From NCBI RefSeq assembly GCF_050563535.1, contig NZ_JBNXUO010000001.1, positions 1-64,000 on the forward strand: a DNA stretch of 64,000 nucleotides, read 5' to 3'. Below the pieces are notes generated by a model, which was given only the letters and a program-made list of their open reading frames with translations, was not told where the DNA came from and ran no database searches. The stretch's first letter is position 1. Every line of letters begins with the position of its first letter. A program made the translations under genes and the position numbers. Of the stretch, positions 52,705 through 61,124 are shown one piece after another. This stretch comes from Falsiroseomonas sp050563535 (GTDB taxonomy: Bacteria > Pseudomonadota > Alphaproteobacteria > Acetobacterales > Acetobacteraceae).

Positions 52705-53640
52705 ATGGCGAGCAGCGGCAAGGTCATCATCACCTGCGCCATCACCGGCGCGACGCACACCCCAACCATGTCGCCGCACCTGCCGGTGACGCCTTCCGCC
52801 ATCATCGAGCAGGCGGCCGCGGCGGCGGAGGCCGGCGCGGCGATCCTGCACCTGCACGCGCGCGACGCGGCGACGAGCCGCCCGACCGGCGACCTCGACA
52901 CCTGGTTCCACATCCTGCGCGGGCTGAAGCAGCGCACCGGCGCGGTGCTGAACATGACCACCGGCGGCAGCACCTTCATGTCGATCGAGGACAGGCTGAA
53001 GGCCCCGCTGGCCGCGCGGCCGGAACTGTGTTCCTGCAACATGGGCTCGATGAACTTCGGCACCTACACGATGATCCCGAAATACCGGGGCAGGTGGCAG
53101 CACGACTGGGAGGAGGAGTATCTGGAGGCGAGCCGGGGCGCCATCTTCCGCAACACCTTCGCCGACATCGAGACCATCCTGCACAGGCTCGGCGATGCCG
53201 GCACGCGCTTCGAGTTCGAATGCTACGACGTCGGCCACCTGTACAACCTGGCGCATATGGTGGACCGCGGCCTGGTGAAGCTGCCGATGTTCGTGCAGCT
53301 CATCGTCGGCACGCTGGGCGGCATCGGCGCCGACCCCGAGAACCTGGTCTTCATGAAGCGCACCGCCGACAAGCTGTTCGGCGACCGCTACCGCTGGTCC
53401 GTCCTCGCCGGCGGGCGGCACCAGATGAACATGGCCACCATGGCGGCCACCATGGGCGGCAATGTCCGCGTGGGGATGGAGGACAGCCTCTATGCCGGCA
53501 AGGGCCGCATGGCGACCTCCAACGCCGAGCAGGTGCGGATGATCCGCGGCATCCTGGAACAGCTCTCGCTGGAGATCGCGACGCCGGACGAGGCGCGGGA
53601 GATGCTGGGCCTGAAGGGCGGCGACCAGGTGGGCTTCTGA
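52705..53640 (+). CDS. Beta-keto acid cleavage enzyme (BKACE, DUF849)
   Basis: A 311-residue TIM-barrel protein of the BKACE family. These enzymes condense a beta-keto acid with acetyl-CoA and split it to acetoacetate and a new acyl-CoA, using zinc. The metal motif HLHARD (about 49-54), the early Thr/Gly-rich loop ITGATHTP and a late His in LAGGRHQMN are visible. The substrate group cannot be read with certainty. It ends the IclR-linked operon and is convergent with the dehydrogenase gene. Confidence 0.92.
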   Translation: MASSGKVIITCAITGATHTPTMSPHLPVTPSAIIEQAAAAAEAGAAILHLHARDAATSRPTGDLDTWFHILRGLKQRTGAVLNMTTGGSTFMSIEDRLKAPLAARPELCSCNMGSMNFGTYTMIPKYRGRWQHDWEEEYLEASRGAIFRNTFADIETILHRLGDAGTRFEFECYDVGHLYNLAHMVDRGLVKLPMFVQLIVGTLGGIGADPENLVFMKRTADKLFGDRYRWSVLAGGRHQMNMATMAATMGGNVRVGMEDSLYAGKGRMATSNAEQVRMIRGILEQLSLEIATPDEAREMLGLKGGDQVGF

Positions 53641-53644
53641 CCGA

Positions 53645-53663
53645 GGCGGCGCGCTCAGCCGCC
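53645..53663. terminator. Hairpin between convergent BKACE and dehydrogenase genes
   Basis: GGCGGC (53645-53650), loop GCGCTCA, GCCGCC (53658-53663): a 6-bp all-GC stem spanning the 14-bp gap and the last codons of the leftward gene. It could serve both convergent transcripts. No T-tract on either side. Confidence 0.4.
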
Positions 53664-55145
53664 GCCGAAGCCGTGCTCCGCCGCGGCCCGGTCCAGCGTG
53701 GCGGAGGTGCCGGCCCGGTCGAGCGAGGCGAGCCAGCGCCGCAGCGGCGCGACCAGCGCCTCCTCCTCCGCAAGCCGCCCGAATAGCGACGCGATGCGCA
53801 GGACCGGCAGCGGGTCGGACCCGGCCATCCGCGCCGCGTCGCGCAGCTCGGGCGTGACATCCGGCCCGGGCTCGATCGGCGCCCCACCCTCGTCCACGCC
53901 GCGCAGCCGGCGTATCCATGCGGCGAGGGCGAGGGCGAGCAGCTCCACCCCGCCGCCCATCGCCAGCCGCGCCTCGATCGGCATCAGCAGCAGGTTGATC
54001 GGCGCCGCCTGGTTGATGCGCTCCACCGTGTCGCCGATGGCGGGGTTGGCGAAGCGGGCGACGAGCGTGCGCTGGTAGGCCGCGATGTCGATGCCCGGCA
54101 CCGGCGGCAGGGCCGGCGCGATCTCGCGCTCCATCAACGCGGCCATGTAGCCGCGCAGCCGCGGATCGGCCATCGCGTCATGCACGAAGACATGGCCCAG
54201 CATGCGCCCGATCGCCGCGATGGCGAGGTGGCTGCCGTTCAGCAGCCGCAGCTTCATCATCTCGTATGGCGCGACATCGGGCACGAACTGCGCGCCCGCT
54301 TCCTCCCAGGCGGGGCGGCCGGCGGCGAAGCGGTCCTCGATCACCCATTGGGTGAAGGATTCGGCGAAGACGGGCCAGCGGTCGCGAAGGCCGTATGCCC
54401 GTTCGAGATGCGCGAGGTGGTCGGGCCGCGTCGCCGGGGTGATGCGATCCACCATGGTGTTGGGAAAGGCGCCCTCGGCCTCGATCCAGGCGGCCAGCCC
54501 ATCGTCGCGCAGCGCCGCCAGCGCCAGCACGGCGCGGCGCAGCACCGCGCCGTTGTCCTGGATGTTGTCGCAGCTGAGCGCGGTGAAGGGGCCGAGGCCC
54601 GCGGCGCGGCGGCGGCGCAGCGCCTCCACGATCACGCCGATGGCGCTGCGCGGCGCCCCCGGCGCGGCGAGGTCGGCGCGGATCAGCCCATGCGCCGGGT
54701 CGAGTTCCCGCGTCGCCAGGTTCAGGCAGTAGCCGGCCGGGCTGACGGTGAGGCTGACGATGCGGATGGCGGGATCGTCGATCCGCGCCAGCAGCGCCTC
54801 GCTCGACCCGGAGGCGTCGATGATGCCGGCGAGGGAGCCGATGACGGCGGCGCTCTCCTGCGCGCCGTCGCGTTCCACCAGCGTGTAGAGCCAGTCCTGC
54901 GGCAGCAGGCTGTCACGGACCAGCCGGTCGCCCGGCAGCAGCCCCGCGCCGAGGATCCCCCAGCCGAGCGCGCCGGGATCGCGCGCCATCACCTCATGCG
55001 TGTAGCGCGCCATGTGCGCGCGGTGGAAGGCGCCGGGCCCGAGATGGACGATGCCGGGCCGGACCTGCGCAGGGTCATGGCCCGGGCGGCGCAGCCCCGG
55101 CGGCAGCCGGTCGAGATGGGGGCGGCGGAGATCGAGGCTGGGCAC
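53655..55145 (-). CDS. Mannitol/fructuronate-type polyol dehydrogenase (MtlD/UxuB family)
   Basis: A 496-residue long-chain NAD(P)-dependent dehydrogenase. The Rossmann start reads IVHLGPGAFHRAH (about 32-44). The active-site K-x5-N-x2-H motif is seen as KLRLLNGSHLAIA (about 302-314). The start is GTG at 55145. Substrates in the family include mannitol, fructuronate, tagaturonate and arabinitol. It is the last gene of the leftward dipeptide-type ABC/ligase operon, six bases after the MaoC gene. Confidence 0.9.
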   Translation of the reverse strand: MPSLDLRRPHLDRLPPGLRRPGHDPAQVRPGIVHLGPGAFHRAHMARYTHEVMARDPGALGWGILGAGLLPGDRLVRDSLLPQDWLYTLVERDGAQESAAVIGSLAGIIDASGSSEALLARIDDPAIRIVSLTVSPAGYCLNLATRELDPAHGLIRADLAAPGAPRSAIGVIVEALRRRRAAGLGPFTALSCDNIQDNGAVLRRAVLALAALRDDGLAAWIEAEGAFPNTMVDRITPATRPDHLAHLERAYGLRDRWPVFAESFTQWVIEDRFAAGRPAWEEAGAQFVPDVAPYEMMKLRLLNGSHLAIAAIGRMLGHVFVHDAMADPRLRGYMAALMEREIAPALPPVPGIDIAAYQRTLVARFANPAIGDTVERINQAAPINLLLMPIEARLAMGGGVELLALALAAWIRRLRGVDEGGAPIEPGPDVTPELRDAARMAGSDPLPVLRIASLFGRLAEEEALVAPLRRWLASLDRAGTSATLDRAAAEHGFGGG

Positions 55146-55151
55146 GCGCGG

Positions 55152-55610
55152 CTATCCTTCCACGGGACGGCAGAGCAGCAGGACGGTGTGGTCGCCGCTG
55201 GTCGCCACCGTGCCGTCCGCCTTCACCAGCTCGGCGCGTTCCACGGCGATGCCCCGCCCGGGCTTCGAGGCCGGGCGCTTCTCCGCCAGCGTCAGGCGCA
55301 GATGCACGCGGTCCCCCGGCTCGAGCGGCGCGTGGAAGCGCACCCGGTCCCAGCCGAGAGAGGCGGCGACGCTGCGCTCGAAGCAGCCGAGCCCGGACTT
55401 CAGCCCCTCGATCAGCGCCAGGCCGAACAGGCCATGCGCGATGCGGCCGCGGAAGCCCGCGGCACGGGCGAAGGCGTCGTCCATGTGGACGGGGTGGCGT
55501 TCGCCGGTCAGCGCCGCATGGGCGTCGATGTCGGCGAGGGTGATGGTGCGCGGCGCGCTTTCCAGCACCGTCCCCGGCGTGAAATCCTCGTACCAGACCT
55601 GCGGGGTCAT
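55152..55610 (-). CDS. MaoC-like dehydratase/hydratase, single hotdog
   Basis: A 152-residue single-hotdog protein from ATG 55610, which overlaps the ligase stop by ATGA; an upstream ATG at 55625 would add five residues. The pattern VWYEDFTPGTVLESAPRTIT, then HAALTGERHPVHMDDAFA with GRIAHGLFGLALIEGL (read in part), carries the usual D/H motif (HPVHMD). It probably hydrates or dehydrates the CoA ester made by the ligase. Confidence 0.88.
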   Translation of the reverse strand: MTPQVWYEDFTPGTVLESAPRTITLADIDAHAALTGERHPVHMDDAFARAAGFRGRIAHGLFGLALIEGLKSGLGCFERSVAASLGWDRVRFHAPLEPGDRVHLRLTLAEKRPASKPGRGIAVERAELVKADGTVATSGDHTVLLLCRPVEG

Positions 55611-57262
55611 CGCGGCTTCGCCCATTCGGCCTCCTGCAGGCGCCGCCAGTCGATCTTGCTGCTGCCGGAACGCGGCAGGCTGTCCACGAATTCCACGAGC
55701 CGCGGCGCCTTGTAGGCGGCCATGATCCCGCGCGACCAGCCGATCAGCCCTTCGGCGTCCAGCGCCATGCCGGGCCGGCGCACCACGAAGGCCTTAACCA
55801 CTTCGCCGCGCGGGCCCGGGGCGGCGACGATGCAGCATTCCTGCACGGCGGGGTGGCGGTACAGCAGCGCCTCCACCTCGGCCGGCCAGACCTTGTTGCC
55901 GTTGACGTCCACCATGCGCTTCAGCCGGTCGACGAGGAAGAAGTAGCCCTCGGCGTCCACCCGGCCGAGGTCGCCGGTCCGCAGGAAGCGCCTGCCGTCG
56001 CGAAGCAGGAAGGCTTCCGCATCCGCATCCGGCCGGCGCCAGTAGCCGCGCATGAGCTGTGGGCCCGCGACGATGATCTCCCCCACCTCGCCGGGGGGAA
56101 GCTCCTCCAGCGTCGCGGGGTCGATGATGCGGCTGTCGGTGCCCTGGATGGGGATGCCGAGGCATTGCGGCTTCGGCCGGTCCGGCGGGTTCAGGTGCGT
56201 CGCGGCGATCGCCTCGCTCAGCCCGTAGCCCTCGACGAAGCGCAGGCCCCAGCGCCGCTGCAGTTCCTCCGCCACGGCGGCGGGCATGGCGGACCCGCCC
56301 CCGGTCAGCGTGCGGAGCCGGGCGAAGGCGGCTTCGCGGAAGTCCGGCGCGTGCAGCACGTCCACCACCATGGTCGGCGCCGCGCTCCACAGCGTGACGC
56401 CGTAGCGTTCGAACAGCGGCGCCACCAGGTCCCGGTCCCAGCGGGCCATCAGCACCACCGGCGCCGCCGCGACGATGCCGCCGTTCATGGAGACCTGCAT
56501 CCCCGCCACATGGAACAGCGGCATGAAGCCGCTGATCACCGTGGCGTCGTCATAGCCGTACCACTCCGCCTGCGCGGCGGCGGTGAACACGGCGTTGGCG
56601 TGGGGATGCACGCAGGCCTTGGAGCGCCCGGTGGTGCCCGAGGTGTAGGGCATGACGCAGAGATCCTGCGCAGCCACGCCGTCGGGCCGGGGCGGCGCGG
56701 CCCCGGCCAGCGCCTCGTGCCAGGGGATGCAGCCCGCGGGCAGGGTGGCGGGCAGCACGGATTCCGCCATCACCGCGGGCAGGCGGAAGGGGGCGGGCCG
56801 GGGCACCTCGTCCCCGTAGGGCGCAAGGATCAGTTGCGACAGCGCGCCGGGCAGCAGCGGCGCGAAGCGGGGCAGCAGCTCCGCCCCCGCCAGCGCCACC
56901 CGCGCGCCGCTGTCCTCGGCGAGGAAGGCCAGCTCCTGTGTCACGCTCATCGGGCTGACCGGCACCACCACCCCGCCCGCGCGCAGCACCGCATGGTAGC
57001 CGATGACGAAATGCGGGGAGTTCTGCATGTCCAGCAGCACGCGGTCGCCATGCCCGACGCCGCATCGGTGCTGGAGGAAGCCGGCCAGGCGTTCGACGCG
57101 CCCCAGCAGCTCCGCGAAGGTCAGTTCCGCCCCGTAGAAGGCCAGCGCCAGCCCCCCGGGCCGGCGCGCGGCGGCGCGGCGCAGCGCGGCATTCAGGGTC
57201 GGCGGCAGGTCGGCGGGCATGCGGGCCACGCCGGCGGGCCAGAAGGGATCGTGCAGGCTCAT
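55607..57262 (-). CDS. AMP-forming acyl-CoA ligase
   Basis: A 551-residue ANL-superfamily enzyme that makes acyl-CoA from a carboxylic acid, ATP and CoA. P-loop YTSGTTGRSK (about 217-226), then YGLSEA (about 341-346), RTGDLGR and the C-terminal Lys-bearing LPRSGSSKIDWR. Long- or medium-chain fatty acid or aromatic acid is possible. Its ATG overlaps the stop of the ABC ATPase gene, so ligase and importer are co-expressed. Confidence 0.92.
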   Translation of the reverse strand: MSLHDPFWPAGVARMPADLPPTLNAALRRAAARRPGGLALAFYGAELTFAELLGRVERLAGFLQHRCGVGHGDRVLLDMQNSPHFVIGYHAVLRAGGVVVPVSPMSVTQELAFLAEDSGARVALAGAELLPRFAPLLPGALSQLILAPYGDEVPRPAPFRLPAVMAESVLPATLPAGCIPWHEALAGAAPPRPDGVAAQDLCVMPYTSGTTGRSKACVHPHANAVFTAAAQAEWYGYDDATVISGFMPLFHVAGMQVSMNGGIVAAAPVVLMARWDRDLVAPLFERYGVTLWSAAPTMVVDVLHAPDFREAAFARLRTLTGGGSAMPAAVAEELQRRWGLRFVEGYGLSEAIAATHLNPPDRPKPQCLGIPIQGTDSRIIDPATLEELPPGEVGEIIVAGPQLMRGYWRRPDADAEAFLLRDGRRFLRTGDLGRVDAEGYFFLVDRLKRMVDVNGNKVWPAEVEALLYRHPAVQECCIVAAPGPRGEVVKAFVVRRPGMALDAEGLIGWSRGIMAAYKAPRLVEFVDSLPRSGSSKIDWRRLQEAEWAKPR

Positions 57263-58272
57263 GCCGGCGTCGCATCCAGCGGGTGGTGGCAGCGCGCGGA
57301 CTGGCCGGGCGCGACCTCGGCCAGTGGCGGCGCGGCGCTCGTGCAGATCGCGGTCTGGCGCGCGCAGCGCCCGGCCAGGCGGCAGGCATGGGGGTCGGGG
57401 TCGATCGGGCTGCGCGGCTCTCCCTCCAGCCGCTCGCGGGGCGGGCGCGGGGTGCCGGGCAGGCGCGGGATCGCCGACAGCAGCGCGCGCGTATAGGGGT
57501 GGCGCGGCGCGGCGAAGACCTGCGCCGCCGGCCCCGTCTCCACCACCTTGCCGAGATACATCACCGCGATCCGGTCGCAGAGCAGCCGCACCACGTTCAG
57601 GTCGTGGCTGACGAACAGCAGCGCGACCCCGGCTTCCCGTCGCAGCCGCATCAGCAGCTTCAGCACCACCGCCTGCACCGAGACGTCGAGCGCCGAGGTC
57701 GGCTCGTCCAGCACCAGCAGCCGCGGCTCCACCGCCATGGCCCGCGCGATGCCGACACGCGCCTTCTGCCCGCCCGAGAGCTGGTGCGGGAAGCGCGGGA
57801 ACAGCTCCGCCGGCAGGCCCACCTGTGCGGCCGCGCGTTCCACTTGGCGGCGGACGGCGTCCCGCCCCTTGCCGGGCATCAGCTGGCGCACCGGATCGGC
57901 GATGGCGTCGAAGACGCTGAAGCGCGGGTTCAGGCTCTCCGTCGGGTCCTGGAACACCATCTGCACCTGCCGGCGCTGCGGCAGGGCGGCGAAGCGGGCG
58001 GGCGGGATGGCACCGACCGGCGCGCCGTCCAGCAGCACCTCTCCCGCATCCACCTCGATCAGACGGCTGACCATCCGTGCCAGCGTGGACTTGCCGCAGC
58101 CCGATTCGCCGACCAGGCCCAGCGCCTCGCCCGGCAGGATCGCCAGGTCCACCTCCTCCACCGCCTGCAGCACGCTGTCGGGCGGGCGCCGCAGCAGGCC
58201 GGCCAGGCCGCGACGCGGGCGGGGGACGGCGAAGCGCCGGCTGACGCCCCGCAGTTCCAGCACGGGGGTCAC
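57259..58272 (-). CDS. Dipeptide/oligopeptide-type ABC transporter ATPase (DppF/OppF family)
   Basis: A 337-residue ATPase. Walker A GESGCGKST (about 54-62), signature LSGGQKARV, Walker B LLVLDEP, H-switch VSHDLNVV. The C-terminal oligopeptide-transport domain has CxxxGRCA-type cysteines (CRLAGRCARQTAIC). GTG 58272 overlaps the stop of the dppD-like gene. It forms the ATPase pair with DppD. Confidence 0.9.
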   Translation of the reverse strand: MTPVLELRGVSRRFAVPRPRRGLAGLLRRPPDSVLQAVEEVDLAILPGEALGLVGESGCGKSTLARMVSRLIEVDAGEVLLDGAPVGAIPPARFAALPQRRQVQMVFQDPTESLNPRFSVFDAIADPVRQLMPGKGRDAVRRQVERAAAQVGLPAELFPRFPHQLSGGQKARVGIARAMAVEPRLLVLDEPTSALDVSVQAVVLKLLMRLRREAGVALLFVSHDLNVVRLLCDRIAVMYLGKVVETGPAAQVFAAPRHPYTRALLSAIPRLPGTPRPPRERLEGEPRSPIDPDPHACRLAGRCARQTAICTSAAPPLAEVAPGQSARCHHPLDATPA

Positions 58273-59237
58273 AGCGGGTGCCGGCAGGCCACGCGGCGGC
58301 CCGGCCCGGCCGGGGCCAGGCGCAGCGGCGCCAGGTCGCAATCCGGCGCGCGGCGGGTGCAGCGTTCGGCGAAGCGGCAGGGCGGCAGGTCGTCGCGGCG
58401 AAGGTCCGGCAGCGCCCCCTCGATCGGCAGCAACTCGTCGATGCTCGCCACCGCGGAGGGCACGCTGGAGAGCAGGCGCGCGGTGTAGGGGTGGCGGGGC
58501 CGGCCGAAGATGGCATCCACCGGCGCGTCCTCCACCACATGGCCGGCATGCATCACCACGATGCGGTCGCAGTATTCCGACGCCAGCGCCAGGTCGTGCG
58601 TGATGAGGATCGCGCTGGCGCCCTGGCCACGGACCGCGTCGCGGAACAGGTCCATCACCACCGCCTGGGTGGTGACGTCGAGGCCCGTCGTCGGCTCGTC
58701 CGCCAGCAGCAGCCGCGGCGCGCAGGCCAGCGCCATGGCGATGCCGATGCGCTGGCACATGCCGCCCGACAGCTCATGCGGAAAGGCGCGAAGCCGCCTT
58801 TCGGGGTCGGGGATGCGCAGCCGGCGCAGCGCGCCGAGCACCTTCGCGCGGATGGCGGCGGGGGGCGAGGGGTCGTGCCGCGCCACCACGTCGGCGATCT
58901 GCTGGCCGACGCCGCGGATCGGGTTCAGCGCCGCGCGCGGGTTCTGGAAGACGATCGAGATCTCCCGCCCGCGCAGGTCGTCCAGCGCCGCCCGGTCCAG
59001 CCGCAGCAGGTCGCGCCCGCCGAAGGCGGCGCGGCCCGAGGTGACGCGCGCCGCGGCATCGAGCAGGCCGAGCAGGCTGTAGGCGGTGACGGACTTGCCC
59101 GACCCGCTCTCGCCCACGATGCCGAGCATCTCGCCGGGCTGCACGTCGAAGGTCACGCCGTCCAGCGCATGGACGGTGCCGCCGCGGGTGCGGAACTCGA
59201 CCGAGAGGTCCTGCACGGAGAGCAGCGGCGCGGTCAC
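58269..59237 (-). CDS. Dipeptide/oligopeptide-type ABC transporter ATPase (DppD/OppD family)
   Basis: A 322-residue ATPase. Walker A GESGSGKS (about 39-46), signature ELSGGMCQRIGIAMA, Walker B LLLADEP, H-switch ITHDLALA. The C-terminal extension has the CRFAERCTRRAPDC cysteines. GTG 59237 overlaps the dppC-like stop (GTGA). Partner of the OppF-like ATPase. Confidence 0.9.
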   Translation of the reverse strand: MTAPLLSVQDLSVEFRTRGGTVHALDGVTFDVQPGEMLGIVGESGSGKSVTAYSLLGLLDAAARVTSGRAAFGGRDLLRLDRAALDDLRGREISIVFQNPRAALNPIRGVGQQIADVVARHDPSPPAAIRAKVLGALRRLRIPDPERRLRAFPHELSGGMCQRIGIAMALACAPRLLLADEPTTGLDVTTQAVVMDLFRDAVRGQGASAILITHDLALASEYCDRIVVMHAGHVVEDAPVDAIFGRPRHPYTARLLSSVPSAVASIDELLPIEGALPDLRRDDLPPCRFAERCTRRAPDCDLAPLRLAPAGPGRRVACRHPL

Positions 59238-60079
59238 GTCCGGCTCCGCGGGTCCAGCATGTCGCGCAGCCCGTCGCCGAGCAGGTTGAAGCAGAACACC
59301 GCGAGCATGAGCGCGAGGCCCGGGAACAGCGTCAGCCACCACTGGCCCGAGACGATGAACTGGGCGCCTTCCGCGACCATGATGCCCCATTCCGGCGTCG
59401 GCGCCCGCACGCCGAGCCCGATGAAGGACAGGCCCGCCGCGTTCAGCACCGCCCAGCCGAGGTTGAGCGAGGCCTGCACCACCAGCGGCGCCATGATGTT
59501 CGGCAGCAGGAACACCCGCAGGATGCGCGCATGGGAGGACCCGCCGACGCGCGCCGCCTCGATGTAGCCGAGGTTGCGTCGCACGGCGACCTCGGCCCGC
59601 GCGAGCCGGATGTAGAAGGGCAGGTTGATGACCGCGGTGGCATAGACCACGGAGGAGACGGAATTGCCCAGCGCCGCGACCACGCCCATCGCCAGCGCGA
59701 AGAGCGGGAAGGCCATCAGCACGTCGACCGCGCGCCCGACGCCGCGGTCCAGCGGCCCACCGAAATAACCCATCGCCGCCCCCACCACCGCGCCGACGGA
59801 CAACGACAGCAGCACCGCCGCCGCCGCGATGGCGAGGTCGAGCCGCGTCGCCACCACGACGCGGGAAAGGATGTCGCGCCCCAGCTGGTCCGTGCCGAAC
59901 CAGTGCGCGGCGGAAGGCGGCTGCAGCGCCAGGCGCGTGTTGGTGGCCAGCGGGTCGAAGGGCACCAGCGAAGGGCCCGCCAGCGCCGCGCCCAGCAGCA
60001 GCGCCAGCAGCGCCAGCGCCAGCAGGTTCAGCGGGTTGCCGGCCAGGACGTGGCGCGCGACCCGCAGCCTCTCACCCAT
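59234..60079 (-). CDS. Dipeptide/nickel-type ABC transporter permease (DppC family)
   Basis: A 281-residue permease. An N-terminal TM (about 18-38), a soluble linker with TNTRLALQPPSAAHWFGTDQLGRDI (read in part), then five TM helices. The EAA loop reads IEAARVGGSSHARILRVFLLPN (read in part, about 170-191). Overlaps dppB by eight bases. Confidence 0.9.
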   Translation of the reverse strand: MGERLRVARHVLAGNPLNLLALALLALLLGAALAGPSLVPFDPLATNTRLALQPPSAAHWFGTDQLGRDILSRVVVATRLDLAIAAAAVLLSLSVGAVVGAAMGYFGGPLDRGVGRAVDVLMAFPLFALAMGVVAALGNSVSSVVYATAVINLPFYIRLARAEVAVRRNLGYIEAARVGGSSHARILRVFLLPNIMAPLVVQASLNLGWAVLNAAGLSFIGLGVRAPTPEWGIMVAEGAQFIVSGQWWLTLFPGLALMLAVFCFNLLGDGLRDMLDPRSRT

Positions 60080-61091
60080 GGCGCGCCAGGTCCGAGCGGG
60101 GATCGACGACGGCGTAGAGCAGGTCCACCAGCAGGTTCACCAGCACGAAGACCGCCGCCATCACCAGCATGAAGCCCTGCACCGGCGCATAGTCCAGCGA
60201 GAGCAGCGAATCCAGCGCGTAGGACCCCACCCCCGGCCAGGCGAAGACCCGTTCCACCAGCACATTGGCACCCAGCATGTAGGAGAAGACGAGCCCGAGC
60301 GTGGTCACGATGGGCAGCATGGCGTTGCGCAGCGCATAGGTCAGCACGACGGTGCGCCAGCGCAGCCCGTTGGCCCGCGCGGTGCGGATGAAGTCGCTTC
60401 CCAGCGCGGCCAGCATGGACGCCCGCGTCATCCGCGCCAGCGGCGCCAGCGCGAAGAAGGCCATGGTCACGCTCGGCAGCACCAGCTGCCGGAGCGCGGA
60501 GGCGAAGCCCTCCCCGTCGCCGGCCAGCAGCGTGTCCGCCAGCAGGAAGCCGGTGACCACGGGCGGTGGTACCGCGAAGGGGTCGAGCCGCCCGATCGGC
60601 TCCGGCGCCCAGCCGAGCAGGTAGTAGAACAGGTAGATCAGCAGCAACCCGCTGACGAAGGTGGGCAGGGCGACCCCGGCCGTCGCCACCAGCCGGCAGG
60701 CATGGTCCACCAGCGATCCCGGCCGCAGCGCGGCCGCGATGCCGAGCGGCAGCGCGCCCGCGACGGCCAGCGCGAAGGCGGCGAAGGTCAGCTCGGCCGA
60801 GGCCGGAAGGCGCTGCAGCATGTCCCGCGCCACCGGCTGCCCGGTGGTGATGGACTGGCCGAGGTCGCCGCGCAGCAGCTGGCCCACATAGATCAGGAAC
60901 TGCCTCCACAACGGCTGGTCGAGCCCGAGCTTCTCCCGCACCGCCTGGACGGCGGCGGCGTCCATGGTCGGGTTGCCGGCGAAGAACACCGCCGGGTCGC
61001 CGGGCAGCAGGCGCGTCAGCAGGAAGGTCACGACGACGACGCCCGCCAGCGTCGGGACCAGGCCGAGCAGGCGGCGGAACACGAACCCCAT
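60072..61091 (-). CDS. Dipeptide/nickel-type ABC transporter permease (DppB family)
   Basis: A 339-residue permease with six TM helices. The first TM is VPTLAGVVVVTFLLTRLLPGDPA (read in part). The EAA-like loop has FIRTARANGLRWRTVVLTYALRN (read in part). It follows the SBP gene by 33 bases. Forms the membrane pore with DppC. Confidence 0.9.
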   Translation of the reverse strand: MGFVFRRLLGLVPTLAGVVVVTFLLTRLLPGDPAVFFAGNPTMDAAAVQAVREKLGLDQPLWRQFLIYVGQLLRGDLGQSITTGQPVARDMLQRLPASAELTFAAFALAVAGALPLGIAAALRPGSLVDHACRLVATAGVALPTFVSGLLLIYLFYYLLGWAPEPIGRLDPFAVPPPVVTGFLLADTLLAGDGEGFASALRQLVLPSVTMAFFALAPLARMTRASMLAALGSDFIRTARANGLRWRTVVLTYALRNAMLPIVTTLGLVFSYMLGANVLVERVFAWPGVGSYALDSLLSLDYAPVQGFMLVMAAVFVLVNLLVDLLYAVVDPRSDLARHG

Positions 61092-61124
61092 GGACCGCCG
61101 TCGGCTCCTTCCCGTCCCCTGTCG

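Noticed and set aside
55607..58549. A fusion of an ABC ATPase fragment with the acyl-CoA ligase, as the long open frame might suggest
   Set aside because: The upstream part translates as Pro/Arg-rich nonsense, and ATG 57262 overlaps the ATPase stop as normal coupled genes do.
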